From: Streptomyces sp. NBC_00536
GTDB taxonomy: Bacteria > Actinomycetota > Actinomycetes > Streptomycetales > Streptomycetaceae
DNA: 64,000 nt
Direction of reading: 5' to 3'
Assembly: GCF_036346295.1 (NCBI RefSeq)
Contig: NZ_CP107819.1
Span: 7,750,001 to 7,814,000 of the forward strand
A model generated the notes under the pieces. It was not told where the DNA came from and did no database searches. It saw only the letters and a program-made list of their open reading frames with translations. A program made the translations under genes and the position numbers. Below are positions 16,076-23,973 of this stretch, piece by piece (within the stretch, counting starts at the first letter, position 1; every line of letters begins with the position of its first letter).

Positions 16076-17218
16076 CTACGGTGCGGGCGCGCGCAGGGTC
16101 TGGCGGACCGACCAGAGGACCGAGACCAGCGGCACCGCCACCACCGCGCCCACCACCCCGGCGGCGATGGCCCCCGCGATCACGGACAGCGCCACCACCA
16201 CCGGGTGCAGCCGCACGGCCCAGCTCATCACCAGCGGATGCAGCAGGTGCCCCTCGATCTGGCCGATGACCACGATCAGTACGACCACCAGGCCGGCGAT
16301 CAGCGGCCCCTTCACGGCCAGTGCGACGATGGCGGCCACGGCGAGTGCCACGGGGGATCCGATCAGCGGGATGAACGCGGCGACGAACTCCAGCAGGGCG
16401 AGCGGCGCCGCCAGCGGCACCCCGAGCAGGAGCAGCGAGACGCCCACGAGGATCGCGTTGGTCCCGGCCACCAGCACGATGCCGCGGGTGTACCCGGTGA
16501 AGGTCCGCCACGCCGCCCGGCCCGCGTCCGCGAGCCGCTGCCGCGCGCCCCGCGGGAACTGGGCGCAGAACCAGGCCCACTGCCGGTCGCCGGAATGGAT
16601 GAAGAAGACCGAGCAGAACAGGGCCAGGGCGATGACGGTGAGCGCCTGTACCAGCCTCCCCGCCCCGGTCACGGCGGTGTCGAGGAGCGTGGCGCTGTGG
16701 CTGGAGAGGTACGAGCCGATCCGGGCCTGTATGTCACTGAGCGCGTGCGGATCCAGCCGGAACGGGGCCCGTTCCAGCCACGGCTCGATCCGGCCCAGCC
16801 CGTCCCGGAACTCCGCCACGAGGTCGGTCCACTGGCTGGCCACCGTCTCGCCCACGAACGCCAGTGCGCCGAGGACGAGCACGATGGAGCCGATCAGGGT
16901 GCAGGCCACCGCCAGGGGTCTGGGGATCCAGCGGGAGAGCAGATGGGTGGGCGGCCGCAGCAGCGCCGTCGCGACGAGCCCGAGGAAGACGGCGAGCCCG
17001 ATCTCGTGGAAGCGTTCGAGCACCACGAAGACGCCGTAGGCCAGGACGGCCACGATCAGCAGCCGCCACGCGTAGGCGGCGACGGTCCGCAGCAGCGGCG
17101 ACACGCGCGCCGACCCCGCCGGGTGGGTCCGGTACCGGCTGGGCGGCGGGGGGATCCGCCGCCGCCCGCGCCGTCCGGCGGAGCGCCGTGCCGTCCCCGC
17201 CGGGGCTCGCCTGGTCAC
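16076..17218 (-). CDS. AI-2E-family (PerM-like) transporter
   Basis: A 380-residue membrane protein of the AI-2E/PerM family. After a basic N-terminal tail (1-40) come two pairs of spans and a helical soluble segment (about 115-175). The last cluster of spans contains the family-typical FIPLIGSPVALAVAAIVAL and IGQIEGHLLHPLVMSWAVRLHPVVV. Members move small molecules or ions in bacteria; the name AI-2E does not mean AI-2 is the substrate here. The start is a GTG at 17216-17218 with no strong ribosome-binding site, so a start further in cannot be excluded. It is divergent from the TehA-like gene. Confidence 0.88.
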   Translation of the reverse strand: MTRRAPAGTARRSAGRRGRRRIPPPPSRYRTHPAGSARVSPLLRTVAAYAWRLLIVAVLAYGVFVVLERFHEIGLAVFLGLVATALLRPPTHLLSRWIPRPLAVACTLIGSIVLVLGALAFVGETVASQWTDLVAEFRDGLGRIEPWLERAPFRLDPHALSDIQARIGSYLSSHSATLLDTAVTGAGRLVQALTVIALALFCSVFFIHSGDRQWAWFCAQFPRGARQRLADAGRAAWRTFTGYTRGIVLVAGTNAILVGVSLLLLGVPLAAPLALLEFVAAFIPLIGSPVALAVAAIVALAVKGPLIAGLVVVLIVVIGQIEGHLLHPLVMSWAVRLHPVVVALSVIAGAIAAGVVGAVVAVPLVSVLWSVRQTLRAPAP

Positions 17219-17529
17219 GGTTACGCGGCGGGGCGGTGGGTCTCGTGGCCCGTACGGGCCGTACGGGCCATACGCGCCGTCTGGCCCGGACCGGCCGGAC
17301 CGGGCCAGACGGCGCGGGACCGGTCGCCCGGCCGCCCCGCCCGTGTCCCGAGTGCCCCGCGTGTGCCGCGCACCCCGCGCACCGCGCCCGTTCCGTCGTC
17401 CCGCCGGTGATCCGCCATGAAGCCATCAAAGGGCCGCGGCGGCCCCCGCGCCTCACGGGCGGCCCGGACCGTTGGCCCCAATGGCCCCCTGCGCTCGCGC
17501 ACCGCGCGCCCGCGGTGTCCGCTGGAAGG
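17219..17529. other. divergent intergenic region with strong hairpins, no gene seen
   Basis: This 311-bp stretch separates the AI-2E-family gene from the TehA-like gene. It contains GC-only palindromes (a GGCCCGTACGGGCC unit at about 17248) and a long hairpin at 17273-17316. Open frames through it on either strand are extensions of the neighbouring genes without ribosome-binding sites or recognisable protein features. It must hold both promoters, but none is clear. Confidence 0.6.
17273..17316. repeat. 17-bp perfect hairpin in a divergent promoter region
   Basis: The arms at 17273-17289 (CGCGCCGTCTGGCCCGG) and 17300-17316 are exact complements around a 10-nt loop, itself palindromic (CCGGCCGG). 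Its place between divergent genes makes a simple terminator unlikely. It may be a protein-binding site or a leader-RNA structure. Confidence 0.7.
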
Positions 17530-18501
17530 GTGAACCCCGCACCCGAGCGGCCCCGGGGAACGCCAGACACCCTGGGCCCCCGCTGGTGGGCCGGCCTGCC
17601 CCCGGCGGCGGGCGCAGCGGTCATGGCCGCGGGCATCATCTCGGTCGGTCTGCACCTGACCGGCCACGAGGCGCCGTCCCTCGTCGCACTGGCCGTCGCC
17701 GGGGCCCTGTGGCTCGTACTCGCCGCCGACTTCGGCGCCCGGCTGGCCGGTGACCGCGGCCGGTTCCGCTCCGAGGCCGACACTCCCGCGGCGCTCACCG
17801 CGGTCGCCGCCACCGCGGTGCTCGGCACCCGGCTGTCCCTGCTGGGCTGGCGCCCGGTCGCCGTCGTCCTGCTGGCACTGGCCGCGCTGCTCTGGCCCGG
17901 GCTGATGCTCGCGGTCCTGCGGCACTGGCACCGGGGTGCGCCCGGGGCGGCGTTCCTCGTCTGCGTCGCCACCCAGGCGCTGGCCGTCCTCGCGGCCGTG
18001 GTCGCCGCGGACAGCGGCCAGGACTGGCTCGCGTGGGCGGCGCTCGCCGCCTTCTGCCTCGGGCTGCTGCTGTACGCGCAGGCCCTCGTCCGGTTCGACT
18101 TCCGGGAGGTGGTGCACGGCGCGGGTGACCAGTGGGTGGCGGGCGGCGCGCTCGCCATCTGCGCCCTGGCCGGTTCCAAACTCACGGCCTCACCCGTATG
18201 GGCCGGTTGGGCGCACACCGCCCTGCGTACCGCCACCCTGGTGACGCTCGCCCTCTCGCTCGTCTGGTACGCCGTCCTGCTGGCCGCCGAACTGGCGCGC
18301 CCGCGCCCGCGCTACGACATCCGGCGCTGGGCGACCGTCTTCCCGCTCGGCATGACCGCCGCGGCGTGCCTCTCCGCGGCCGGTCCGACCGGCGTCGGAT
18401 GGCTGCGGCCGCTGGGCGAGATCCTGCTCTGGGTCGCGCTGGCCGCCTGGCTGCTGACCTTCACCGCCCTGGTCAGGACCCACCCCGGAGGCGACCGCTG
18501 A
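17530..18501 (+). CDS. TehA/SLAC1-family tellurite-resistance/dicarboxylate transporter
   Basis: A 323-residue membrane protein with about nine to ten predicted spans. The first (RWWAGLPPAAGAAVMAAGIISVGLHL) is the typical beginning of actinobacterial TehA/SLAC1 proteins, which transport anions or C4-dicarboxylates and can give tellurite resistance. Evenly spaced hydrophobic segments continue to the end (the last is WLLTFTALV). The GTG at 17530 directly follows GGAAGG. No start with a better site was found, and an upstream extension would run through the hairpin region. A strong hairpin follows the stop. Confidence 0.82.
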   Translation: MNPAPERPRGTPDTLGPRWWAGLPPAAGAAVMAAGIISVGLHLTGHEAPSLVALAVAGALWLVLAADFGARLAGDRGRFRSEADTPAALTAVAATAVLGTRLSLLGWRPVAVVLLALAALLWPGLMLAVLRHWHRGAPGAAFLVCVATQALAVLAAVVAADSGQDWLAWAALAAFCLGLLLYAQALVRFDFREVVHGAGDQWVAGGALAICALAGSKLTASPVWAGWAHTALRTATLVTLALSLVWYAVLLAAELARPRPRYDIRRWATVFPLGMTAAACLSAAGPTGVGWLRPLGEILLWVALAAWLLTFTALVRTHPGGDR

Positions 18502-18510
18502 GACGGCCCA

Positions 18511-18540
18511 GGGGCGCCGCGGCCCTCGCCGCGGCGCCCC
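18511..18540. terminator. bidirectional terminator hairpin
   Basis: GGGGCGCCGCGG and CCGCGGCGCCCC form a perfect 12-bp stem around CCCTCG, between the convergent TehA-like and SHOCT genes. Confidence 0.7.
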
Positions 18541-18559
18541 GGGGCCGATCCGCACCGGC

Positions 18560-18874
18560 TCAGACGGGCATGTCCCGGCCGCGTCCGCCGCCTTCGACGC
18601 CGGTCCGGCCGAACTGCTCGTCCAGCACCGACAGCCGGCGCCAGTACTCGTCCTCGTCGATCTCGCCGGTGGCGAACCGCCGGCCGATGATCGCGATCGG
18701 CGAGTTCTCGCCGTAGGCGACGCGTCCGGCCGCCGCCCAGGGGCCGCGCCCGCCGCGTCCGCCGCGCCACACGGTGCGGCGCAGCACGGTGACCACGGTG
18801 AAGATCACGGCTGCCCAGACCAGCGGGAAGAACAGGATCCACGGGCCGGGCCCGTCGTACGCCAGGGTGTTCAT
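18560..18874 (-). CDS. membrane-anchored SHOCT-domain protein
   Basis: A 104-residue protein with one membrane span near the N-terminus (about 10-31, ILFFPLVWAAVIFTVVTVL), a Gly/Arg-rich linker, and a C-terminal SHOCT-type motif (FATGEIDEDEYWRRLSVLDE) at about 70-89. SHOCT helices are short oligomerisation modules. The ATG at 18872-18874 has a GAGGAGCG site upstream. It lies directly downstream of the two-component operon on the same strand. A GTACTCCCCC-type site in between (18964-18985) resembles the one before that operon, so the gene may be a target of the response regulator. Confidence 0.85.
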   Translation of the reverse strand: MNTLAYDGPGPWILFFPLVWAAVIFTVVTVLRRTVWRGGRGGRGPWAAAGRVAYGENSPIAIIGRRFATGEIDEDEYWRRLSVLDEQFGRTGVEGGGRGRDMPV

Positions 18875-18963
18875 CACGACTGCGCTCCTCGGAAGGGGTT
18901 GATCCGTCACCCCGAGCCTCGCCCCGCGAGGGCCCCCGGTCGTCGTCCCCCCGGCGGCAGTAC

Positions 18964-18985
18964 GGATACCTCCGGGGGAGTACCC
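18964..18985. promoter_or_regulatory. candidate response-regulator site before the SHOCT gene
   Basis: An imperfect inverted repeat (GGATACCTCC / GGGAGTACCC, 8 of 10 positions symmetric). On the minus strand it contains GGGTACTCCCCCGGAGG. The core GTACTCCCCC recurs upstream of the sensor-kinase gene at 20974-20997, which suggests a common regulator. Confidence 0.5.
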
Positions 18986-18999
18986 GGGAGGTGTGCGGC

Positions 19000-19728
19000 T
19001 CAGCCGAGCCAGCCGGGCCGGACCAGCCCCGACTCGTAGGCCAGCACCACCAGCTGGGCCCGGTCGCGGGCGCCCAGTTTCACCATCGCCCGGCTGACGT
19101 GGGTCTTCGCCGTCAGCGGGCTGACCACCAGGCGGCGCGCGATCTCCTCGTTGGCCAGCCCCATCCCCACCAGGGCCACCACCTCGCGCTCCCGCTGGGT
19201 CAGCCGGTGCAGTTCACCGGCCGCGGCGGCGGCCTCCGGGGCCTTCGAACGGGCCGCGAACTCCGCGATCAGGCGGCGCGTCACCCCGGGGGAGAGCAGG
19301 GCGTCGCCCGCCACCACCGCCCGTACCGCGCGCAGGAGTTCCTCCGGCTCGGTGTCCTTGACCAGGAAACCCGACGCGCCGCCGCGGATCGCCTCGAAGA
19401 CGTACTCGTCCAGCTCGAAGGTGGTGAGCATGACCACCTTGACGGAGGCCAGCGCGGCGTCCCCGGTGATCGCACGGGTGGCGGCCAGCCCGTCGAGCAC
19501 CGGCATCCGGATGTCCATCAGGGCGATGTCCGGGCGCAGGGCGCGCGCCAGGGCGACGGCCTCGGCCCCGTCGGACGCCTCACCGGCCACCTCGATGTCC
19601 GGCTGCGCGTCGAGCAGGGCCCGGAAGCCCGCCCGTACGAGCTGCTGGTCATCGGCGAGGAGCACGCGGATCACCCCCGCGGAGCCTCCCGTTCCCGCTG
19701 CTGCGTCCATTCCCGCCGTCCCGCTCAT
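19000..19728 (-). CDS. NarL/LuxR-type response regulator
   Basis: A 242-residue regulator. The N-terminal receiver (about 19-135) has the acidic pair and phosphoacceptor in VLLADDQQLVRAGF and IALMDIRMPVLDG, the conserved Thr in VVMLTTFE and the Lys in FLVKDTEPEELL. The C-terminal LuxR-type HTH is LTQREREVVALVGMGLANEE followed by IARRLVVSPLTAKTHVSRAM. The ATG at 19726-19728 overlaps the kinase stop by ATGA, so the pair is coupled. A shared GTACTCCCCC motif before the kinase gene and before the SHOCT gene suggests autoregulation plus control of that gene. The signal is unknown. Confidence 0.93.
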   Translation of the reverse strand: MSGTAGMDAAAGTGGSAGVIRVLLADDQQLVRAGFRALLDAQPDIEVAGEASDGAEAVALARALRPDIALMDIRMPVLDGLAATRAITGDAALASVKVVMLTTFELDEYVFEAIRGGASGFLVKDTEPEELLRAVRAVVAGDALLSPGVTRRLIAEFAARSKAPEAAAAAGELHRLTQREREVVALVGMGLANEEIARRLVVSPLTAKTHVSRAMVKLGARDRAQLVVLAYESGLVRPGWLG

Positions 19729-20918
19729 GCCCGCTCCTCCGCTCCGCCGCCCGCCACCGGCAGCCGGGCCACCACCCGGAAGCCGCCGTCCGGCCGGGGT
19801 CCGGCTTCGATGCTGCCACCCCGGTCGGCGGCCCGTTCGCGCATCCCCGTCAGCCCGCTGCCGCTGCCGCCCGGGTCGCCGCCGGTGGCCGGGCCGTCGT
19901 CGTCGATCCGCAGCTCCAGTACGCCGGGCGGCCGGGTGATGCGGACCCGCGCCGTCCGGGAGCCGGAGTGCCGCACCACATTGGTGAGCGCTTCCTGCAC
20001 GATCCGGAACGCGGCCAGGTCCGTACCCGGCGCAAGGGCGGGGCCGACGGCCTCGCCCTCCAGGGAGACGGTGAGCCCGGCGGACGCGGCCTGGGCGAAG
20101 AGTTCGGGGAGCCGGTCGAGCCCGGGGGCGGGCGCGCGGGGGGCTGCGCCCGGCGCGCGCAGCGTGTCCAGGACCTGCCGGACCTCGCCCAACGCCTCCT
20201 TGCTGGCGGCCTTGATGGTCCGCAGCGCGGTACGGGCCTGCTCCGGATCGGAATCCAGCAGCGCCAGCCCGACCCCGGCCTGCACGTTGATCACGGAGAT
20301 GCTGTGGGCCAGTACGTCGTGCAGCTCGCGCGCGATCCGCAGCCGCTCCTCGTCGGCCCGGCGCCGCTCGGCGACCGCCCGTTCGGCCCGGTCCCGGGCG
20401 CGCTGTTCCCGGCGTACGCGCACCACCTCGGACGCGGCGAGCACGGCGAGCGCCCAGGCGATGACCGGGCCCTCGCCCGCCCACGGCGCGGGGCCGTCCC
20501 CGGCGGGCGGCAGCCACCGGTACAGCCAGTGCGCGATGGCCAGGTGCCCGGCCCAGAGCAGCCCGACGGAGGCCCAGGCGACGTACCGGTGCCCGGCGAC
20601 CACGGCCGACAGGCAGGCGACGGCCACGCTGAAGAAGACCGGGCCGTACGGGTAGCCGCCTGCCAGATAGCCGAGCGTGACCGCGCAGACCCCGGCCACC
20701 ACCGCCGCCGGGTACCGGCGGCGCAGGACGAGCAGCAGCGGGCCGAGCAGCAGCAGGGCGTGGCCGGGCCAGCCGAGCGGTTCCCGGCCGGGCTGCAGGT
20801 GCGCCACCCAACCGGTGCCGGCCTGCGCGACCACGGCGACCAGGAGGGCGCTCCGCCACGGCGGTCCGCCCCCGCCGGTCCTGGTCCGCCGTGCCCCGTA
20901 CTCCCGCCGCTGCGCCAT
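19725..20918 (-). CDS. sensor histidine kinase, DesK/NarX-like (HisKA_3)
   Basis: A 397-residue kinase. The N-terminal half holds about five to six hydrophobic segments without a sizeable extracytoplasmic domain, so the signal is probably sensed in the membrane. A charged coiled linker (about 168-195) leads to the dimerisation box RIARELHDVLAHSISVI, with the phosphoryl-accepting His. The HATPase domain follows with its N box (QEALTNVVRHSG) and G boxes (IDDDGPATGG, GSGLTGMRERA). This is the three-helix type that pairs with NarL-class regulators, here encoded immediately downstream with a 4-bp overlap. Confidence 0.93.
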   Translation of the reverse strand: MAQRREYGARRTRTGGGGPPWRSALLVAVVAQAGTGWVAHLQPGREPLGWPGHALLLLGPLLLVLRRRYPAAVVAGVCAVTLGYLAGGYPYGPVFFSVAVACLSAVVAGHRYVAWASVGLLWAGHLAIAHWLYRWLPPAGDGPAPWAGEGPVIAWALAVLAASEVVRVRREQRARDRAERAVAERRRADEERLRIARELHDVLAHSISVINVQAGVGLALLDSDPEQARTALRTIKAASKEALGEVRQVLDTLRAPGAAPRAPAPGLDRLPELFAQAASAGLTVSLEGEAVGPALAPGTDLAAFRIVQEALTNVVRHSGSRTARVRITRPPGVLELRIDDDGPATGGDPGGSGSGLTGMRERAADRGGSIEAGPRPDGGFRVVARLPVAGGGAEERA

Positions 20919-20973
20919 GCGGCCACGCTAGAGGGCCCGGGGGCCCGCCGTCGTCCGCCGGGCGGTGCGGGGG

Positions 20974-20997
20974 CGCGTACTCCCCCCGTAGTACGCG
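20974..20997. promoter_or_regulatory. candidate response-regulator site before the sensor-kinase operon
   Basis: CGCGTACT and AGTACGCG form a perfect 8-bp inverted repeat around CCCCCCGT, 56 bp before the kinase ATG at 20918. The GTACTCCCCC core also occurs at 18964-18985 before the SHOCT gene. Control by the cognate regulator is inferred. Confidence 0.55.
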
Positions 20998-21036
20998 GTG
21001 CGGGGCACGGGGCCGGGGGACCGGCCGCCCGGCCGG

Positions 21037-21465
21037 TCAGCAGGTGAACTTGACGAGGCGGAAGCTCGCGTAGTGGTCGGCGGTGTAGTAGTCCTCCTGC
21101 GTCTGCTTCCCGGTGATGATCCGGCGGGCGCCGCGCGTCGGCGAGCCCGGGGTGATCACGGTGTACTCGTGGTAGTACCCGGAGGTGTGGCTCGGCAGCA
21201 GGCCCTCACGGTTCTGGAAGACGACGCCGTCCTGGGAGTACGGGAACGGGCCGCCCGAGGCGATGAGGTCCAGGGTGTCGTGGGCCTGGGACGGCAGGGC
21301 GGAGTAACAGATGGTGCCGACGGCCTTGACGGAGGCGGTCGCGGAGGACACGGAGGTCGCGGAGGACGCCGCGGAGGAGACGGCCGAGGCGGTCGGCGCG
21401 ACGAGGAGGGCGAGGGAGACGGCAGCGGCGCCACCGAGGGCGGCCAGGCGCGTGGGGATTCTCAT
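21037..21465 (-). CDS. secreted guanyl-specific ribonuclease, RNase Sa type
   Basis: A 142-residue precursor with a Sec signal peptide (1-28, ends APTASA), a short Ser/Ala-rich propeptide and a C-terminal domain of about 95 residues very similar to Streptomyces RNase Sa. ALPSQAHDTLDLIASGGPFP, YSQDGVVFQNRE, GYYHEYTVITPG and DYYTADHY can all be seen. The expected catalytic residues are present: Glu in YYHEYT, Arg in PTRG and RR, His in DHYASF. The two cysteines of the family disulfide are TICYS and the terminal C. It would cut extracellular RNA 3' of guanosine. No barstar-like inhibitor gene is visible in this window; export may make one unnecessary. Confidence 0.94.
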   Translation of the reverse strand: MRIPTRLAALGGAAAVSLALLVAPTASAVSSAASSATSVSSATASVKAVGTICYSALPSQAHDTLDLIASGGPFPYSQDGVVFQNREGLLPSHTSGYYHEYTVITPGSPTRGARRIITGKQTQEDYYTADHYASFRLVKFTC

Positions 21466-21640
21466 GCGCCCATCGTGATGCGCGCGGCGATGGCGCCGTC
21501 AATGCCAACTCCCTTGATTTCCCCGCCTGTTCACCACGCGTGTGGCGGCTGCAACGCAAGCGTCCCCGGAGCTTCAGCGGGGCGACACCCGGGCGGCCCG
21601 CTCGGAACTCTCCACCGGGGATGGGGAGATGGGGGAGACG

Positions 21641-21685
21641 GGGGTGCACAAGCGTTTACCTTGGGGGTAAACGCTTGTGCACCCC
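21641..21685. promoter_or_regulatory. 20-bp perfect inverted repeat before the MFS gene
   Basis: GGGGTGCACAAGCGTTTACC (21641-21660) is matched exactly by its complement at 21666-21685 around TTGGG; the pairing extends one further base pair. It ends 26 bp before the ATG of the disrupted MFS gene at 21712 and 175 bp from the divergent RNase start. It could be an operator for the downstream TetR protein or a structure in the leader mRNA. The relatively AT-rich GTTTACC/GGTAAAC centre favours protein binding. Confidence 0.65.
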
Positions 21686-21711
21686 CCTTCGGGGCCAGTG
21701 TCTGGAGCCGT

Positions 21712-23314
21712 ATGCCCGCCGCCGTGCCGCGTCTGGTCGTCCCCGTCCTCGCCTTCTGCGGGGCGGTCGTCGCCGTCATGCAGACCCTGGTCGTCCCGCT
21801 CCTGCCGCACGTGCCGGACCTGACCGGGGCCAGCCCGGGCGCGGCCGGCTGGCTCGTCACGATCACCCTCCTGACCGGCGCGGTCTTCACGCCCGTACTC
21901 GGCCGGGCCGGTGACATGTACGGCAAGCGGCGGGTGCTCCTCGCCTCGCTCGGCGTGCTCACCGCGGGGTCCGTGCTGTGCGCGGTCACCTCCGACATCG
22001 GCGTCCTGATCACGGGCCGCGCCCTCCAGGGGGCCGCGCTCGCCGTCATCCCGCTGGGCATCAGCATCATCCGCGACGAACTGCCGCCCGAGCGGATCCT
22101 GCCGTCCATCGCCCTGATGAGTTCCACCCTCGGCATCGGCGCCGCCATTGGCCTGCCCGTCGCGGCCGTCGTCGTCGAGAACTTCGACTGGCACACCATG
22201 TTCTGGGCCTCCGCCGCCCTCGGCGTGCTCGATGTGCTCCTCGTCCTGTGGGCCGTACCGGAATCCCCCCTGCGCACCCCGGGCCGCTTCGACGTCATCG
22301 GCACCGTCGGGCTCGCCGCCACCCTGGTCGGACTGCTGCTCGCGATCACCCAGGGCGCGGACTGGGGCTGGACCTCGGCGCGCACCCTCGGGCTGTTCGG
22401 CGGCTCCCTGGTCATCGGACTCCTGTGGGGGCGCTACGAGCTGCGCACCAGCTCCCCGATGGTGGACCTGCGGGTCTCGGCCCGCCCGGCGGTGCTGCTG
22501 ACCAATGTCGCGGGGCTGCTCATAGGCTTCGCCTTCTACGCGAACTCGCTGGTCACCGCCCAGCTGGTGCAGGAACCGACGAGCACGGGCTACGGACTCG
22601 GCGCCTCCATCGTGGTCAGCGGGCTGTGCCTGCTGCCCGGTGGCCTGTCCATGGTGGCGCTCTCCCCCGTCTCGGCGCGGATCTCCGCCTCCTACGGTCC
22701 CCGGACGGCCTTAGGGGGTGTCCGGTGGATCAGGGCCGGGCCCGGGTCGGCTGGCACCGCGCCTTGCCGCGTTGTCGTCGGTCGCCGACGCTCCGCGTCG
22801 ACTCCCTCCTCCGCCTTGCAATGCACGGCACCAGCCGACCCGGCCTATCCGACCCTGATCCACCGGACACCCCCACACCCTCGCCGCCGCGGTCATGGCG
22901 CTCGGGTACGTCGTCCGCTTCTTCACCAGCCACAGCCTCTGGCTGATCGTGGCGGGGGCCACCGTGGTCTCCTCCGGCACCGCGATCGCCTACTCCGCGC
23001 TCCCCGCGCTCGTCATGCGGGCCGTCCCGGTGACCGAGACCGGCGCCGCGAACGGGCTGAACACCCTGATGCGCTCGGTCGGGCAGGCCTGCTGCAGCGC
23101 AGTGGTGGCCGCCGTCCTGGCGCACGTCACCTTCATGGCCGCCGGGCGCAGCGCCCCCACCCTGCACGCCTACCTGCTGATCTTCCTCATCGCGGCCGGG
23201 GCCGCGCTCGCCGCCCTGGTGGTGGCCCTGTTCCTGCCCTCGGCACGGCCCTCCGGCCCGGCGGGTAACGTCGCCGTGACGACACCTCCGTCCGCCGCCC
23301 GGGAGGCCACATGA
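21712..23314 (+). pseudogene. MFS multidrug-type transporter gene interrupted by a 161-bp element
   Basis: The two parts together encode a drug/proton antiporter of the 14-span (DHA2) type. The first part (21712-22713) has motif A as GRAGDMYGKRRVLLA, GRALQGAALAVIPLGISIIR, and a conserved ARISASYGPRTAL before the break. The second part (from about 22880, a different frame) continues with the expected LAAAVMALGYVVRFF and ALPALVMRAVPVTETGAANGLN, ending in AREAT. Between them lies an inverted-repeat element at 22714-22874. The first frame reads through the element and ends at 23268 with a meaningless tail, so a full transporter cannot be made. The ATG follows TCTGGAGCCGT. The TetR gene at 23311 overlaps its end. 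Confidence 0.88.
22714..22874. mobile_element. MITE-like inverted-repeat element (161 bp) in the MFS gene
   Basis: Both ends begin GGGGGTGTCCGGTGGATCAG reading inward and stay matched, with a 3-nt gap, through GGGTCGGCTGG. Similarity continues to about 60 bp, so the whole element can fold back on itself. It has no coding capacity for a transposase. Its interior carries CGCCTTGCCGCGTTGTCG (22760-22777) and CCTCCGCCTTGCAATGC (22808-22824), also found at the same spacing in the element at 2712-2911. No certain target duplication is visible. The transposase that mobilises it must lie elsewhere in the genome. Confidence 0.85.
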
Positions 23315-23937
23315 GCGCGATGGAGGACCCCGCGGACCCCGCCGCCGAGACGGACCCCGGCGCTGAGACGGGGAGCGGCGCCGAGACGGGGAGCGGCCGG
23401 GACGCCATCGTGCGCGCCGCCCGCCGGGCCTTCACCCTGCGCCCGTACGCCGAGGTCACCCTGCGCGGCATCGCCGCCGCCGCGGGGGTCAGCCCGTCCC
23501 TGATCGTGAAGCGGTTCGGCAGCAAGGAGCGCCTGTTCAACACGGTCGCCGACTTCCGCCCGGCCGCCGACGCCCTGTTCCCGGACACCCTGTTCGCGAC
23601 GGCCCCGGACGCGCTCGGCCGCCACCTCGTCCTGACCATGGTCCGGCTGCGCGACGAGCTGCGCGGTGACCCGCTGCTGCGGGTGGTCTTCTCCCTCGGC
23701 AACGACGACGAGCGCACCCTGCTGCGCGAACGGTTCCGCGAGCAGGTCACCGGCCGACTGGCCGGTTCGCTGACCGGCCGGGACCGGGAGCTGCGCGCCG
23801 AGCTGATCGCGGGTCAGCTGCTGGGGCTGGGGGCCACGCTGAGCCTGCACCGGCCCGACGGCGCGGGTGCCCGTACGCCGCCGGAGCGGCTCGCGGACCT
23901 GTACGCTCCCGGGCTCCAGCGGCTGCTCGACGGCTAG
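23311..23937 (+). CDS. TetR-family transcriptional regulator
   Basis: A 208-residue TetR protein with an acidic, repetitive N-terminal extension (about 1-28, with DPGAETGSGAETGSG). The DNA-binding domain follows (AIVRAARRAFTLRPYAEVTL, RGIAAAAGVSPSLIVKRFGSKERLF), and then the helical ligand domain. Its ATG overlaps the end of the interrupted MFS gene (ATGA at 23311-23314), so regulator and exporter were one operon. It probably controlled the exporter, possibly through the long palindrome at 21641. With the exporter gene broken, the regulator may now act elsewhere or be on its way to loss; its own frame is intact. Confidence 0.9.
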   Translation: MSAMEDPADPAAETDPGAETGSGAETGSGRDAIVRAARRAFTLRPYAEVTLRGIAAAAGVSPSLIVKRFGSKERLFNTVADFRPAADALFPDTLFATAPDALGRHLVLTMVRLRDELRGDPLLRVVFSLGNDDERTLLRERFREQVTGRLAGSLTGRDRELRAELIAGQLLGLGATLSLHRPDGAGARTPPERLADLYAPGLQRLLDG

Positions 23938-23973
23938 GACTGAACCGGCGGGCCGACCTGCTCCCGCCCGCTC

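Noticed and set aside
16076..17218. AI-2 quorum-sensing exporter
   Set aside because: The family name does not fix the substrate, and no LuxS or related gene is present; only membership in the transporter family is supported.
20998..21711. Upstream extension of the MFS frame back to 20998
   Set aside because: It runs through the RNase Sa gene in antisense and the inverted repeat, and has no start signal; the ATG at 21712 with TCTGGAGCC is the real start.
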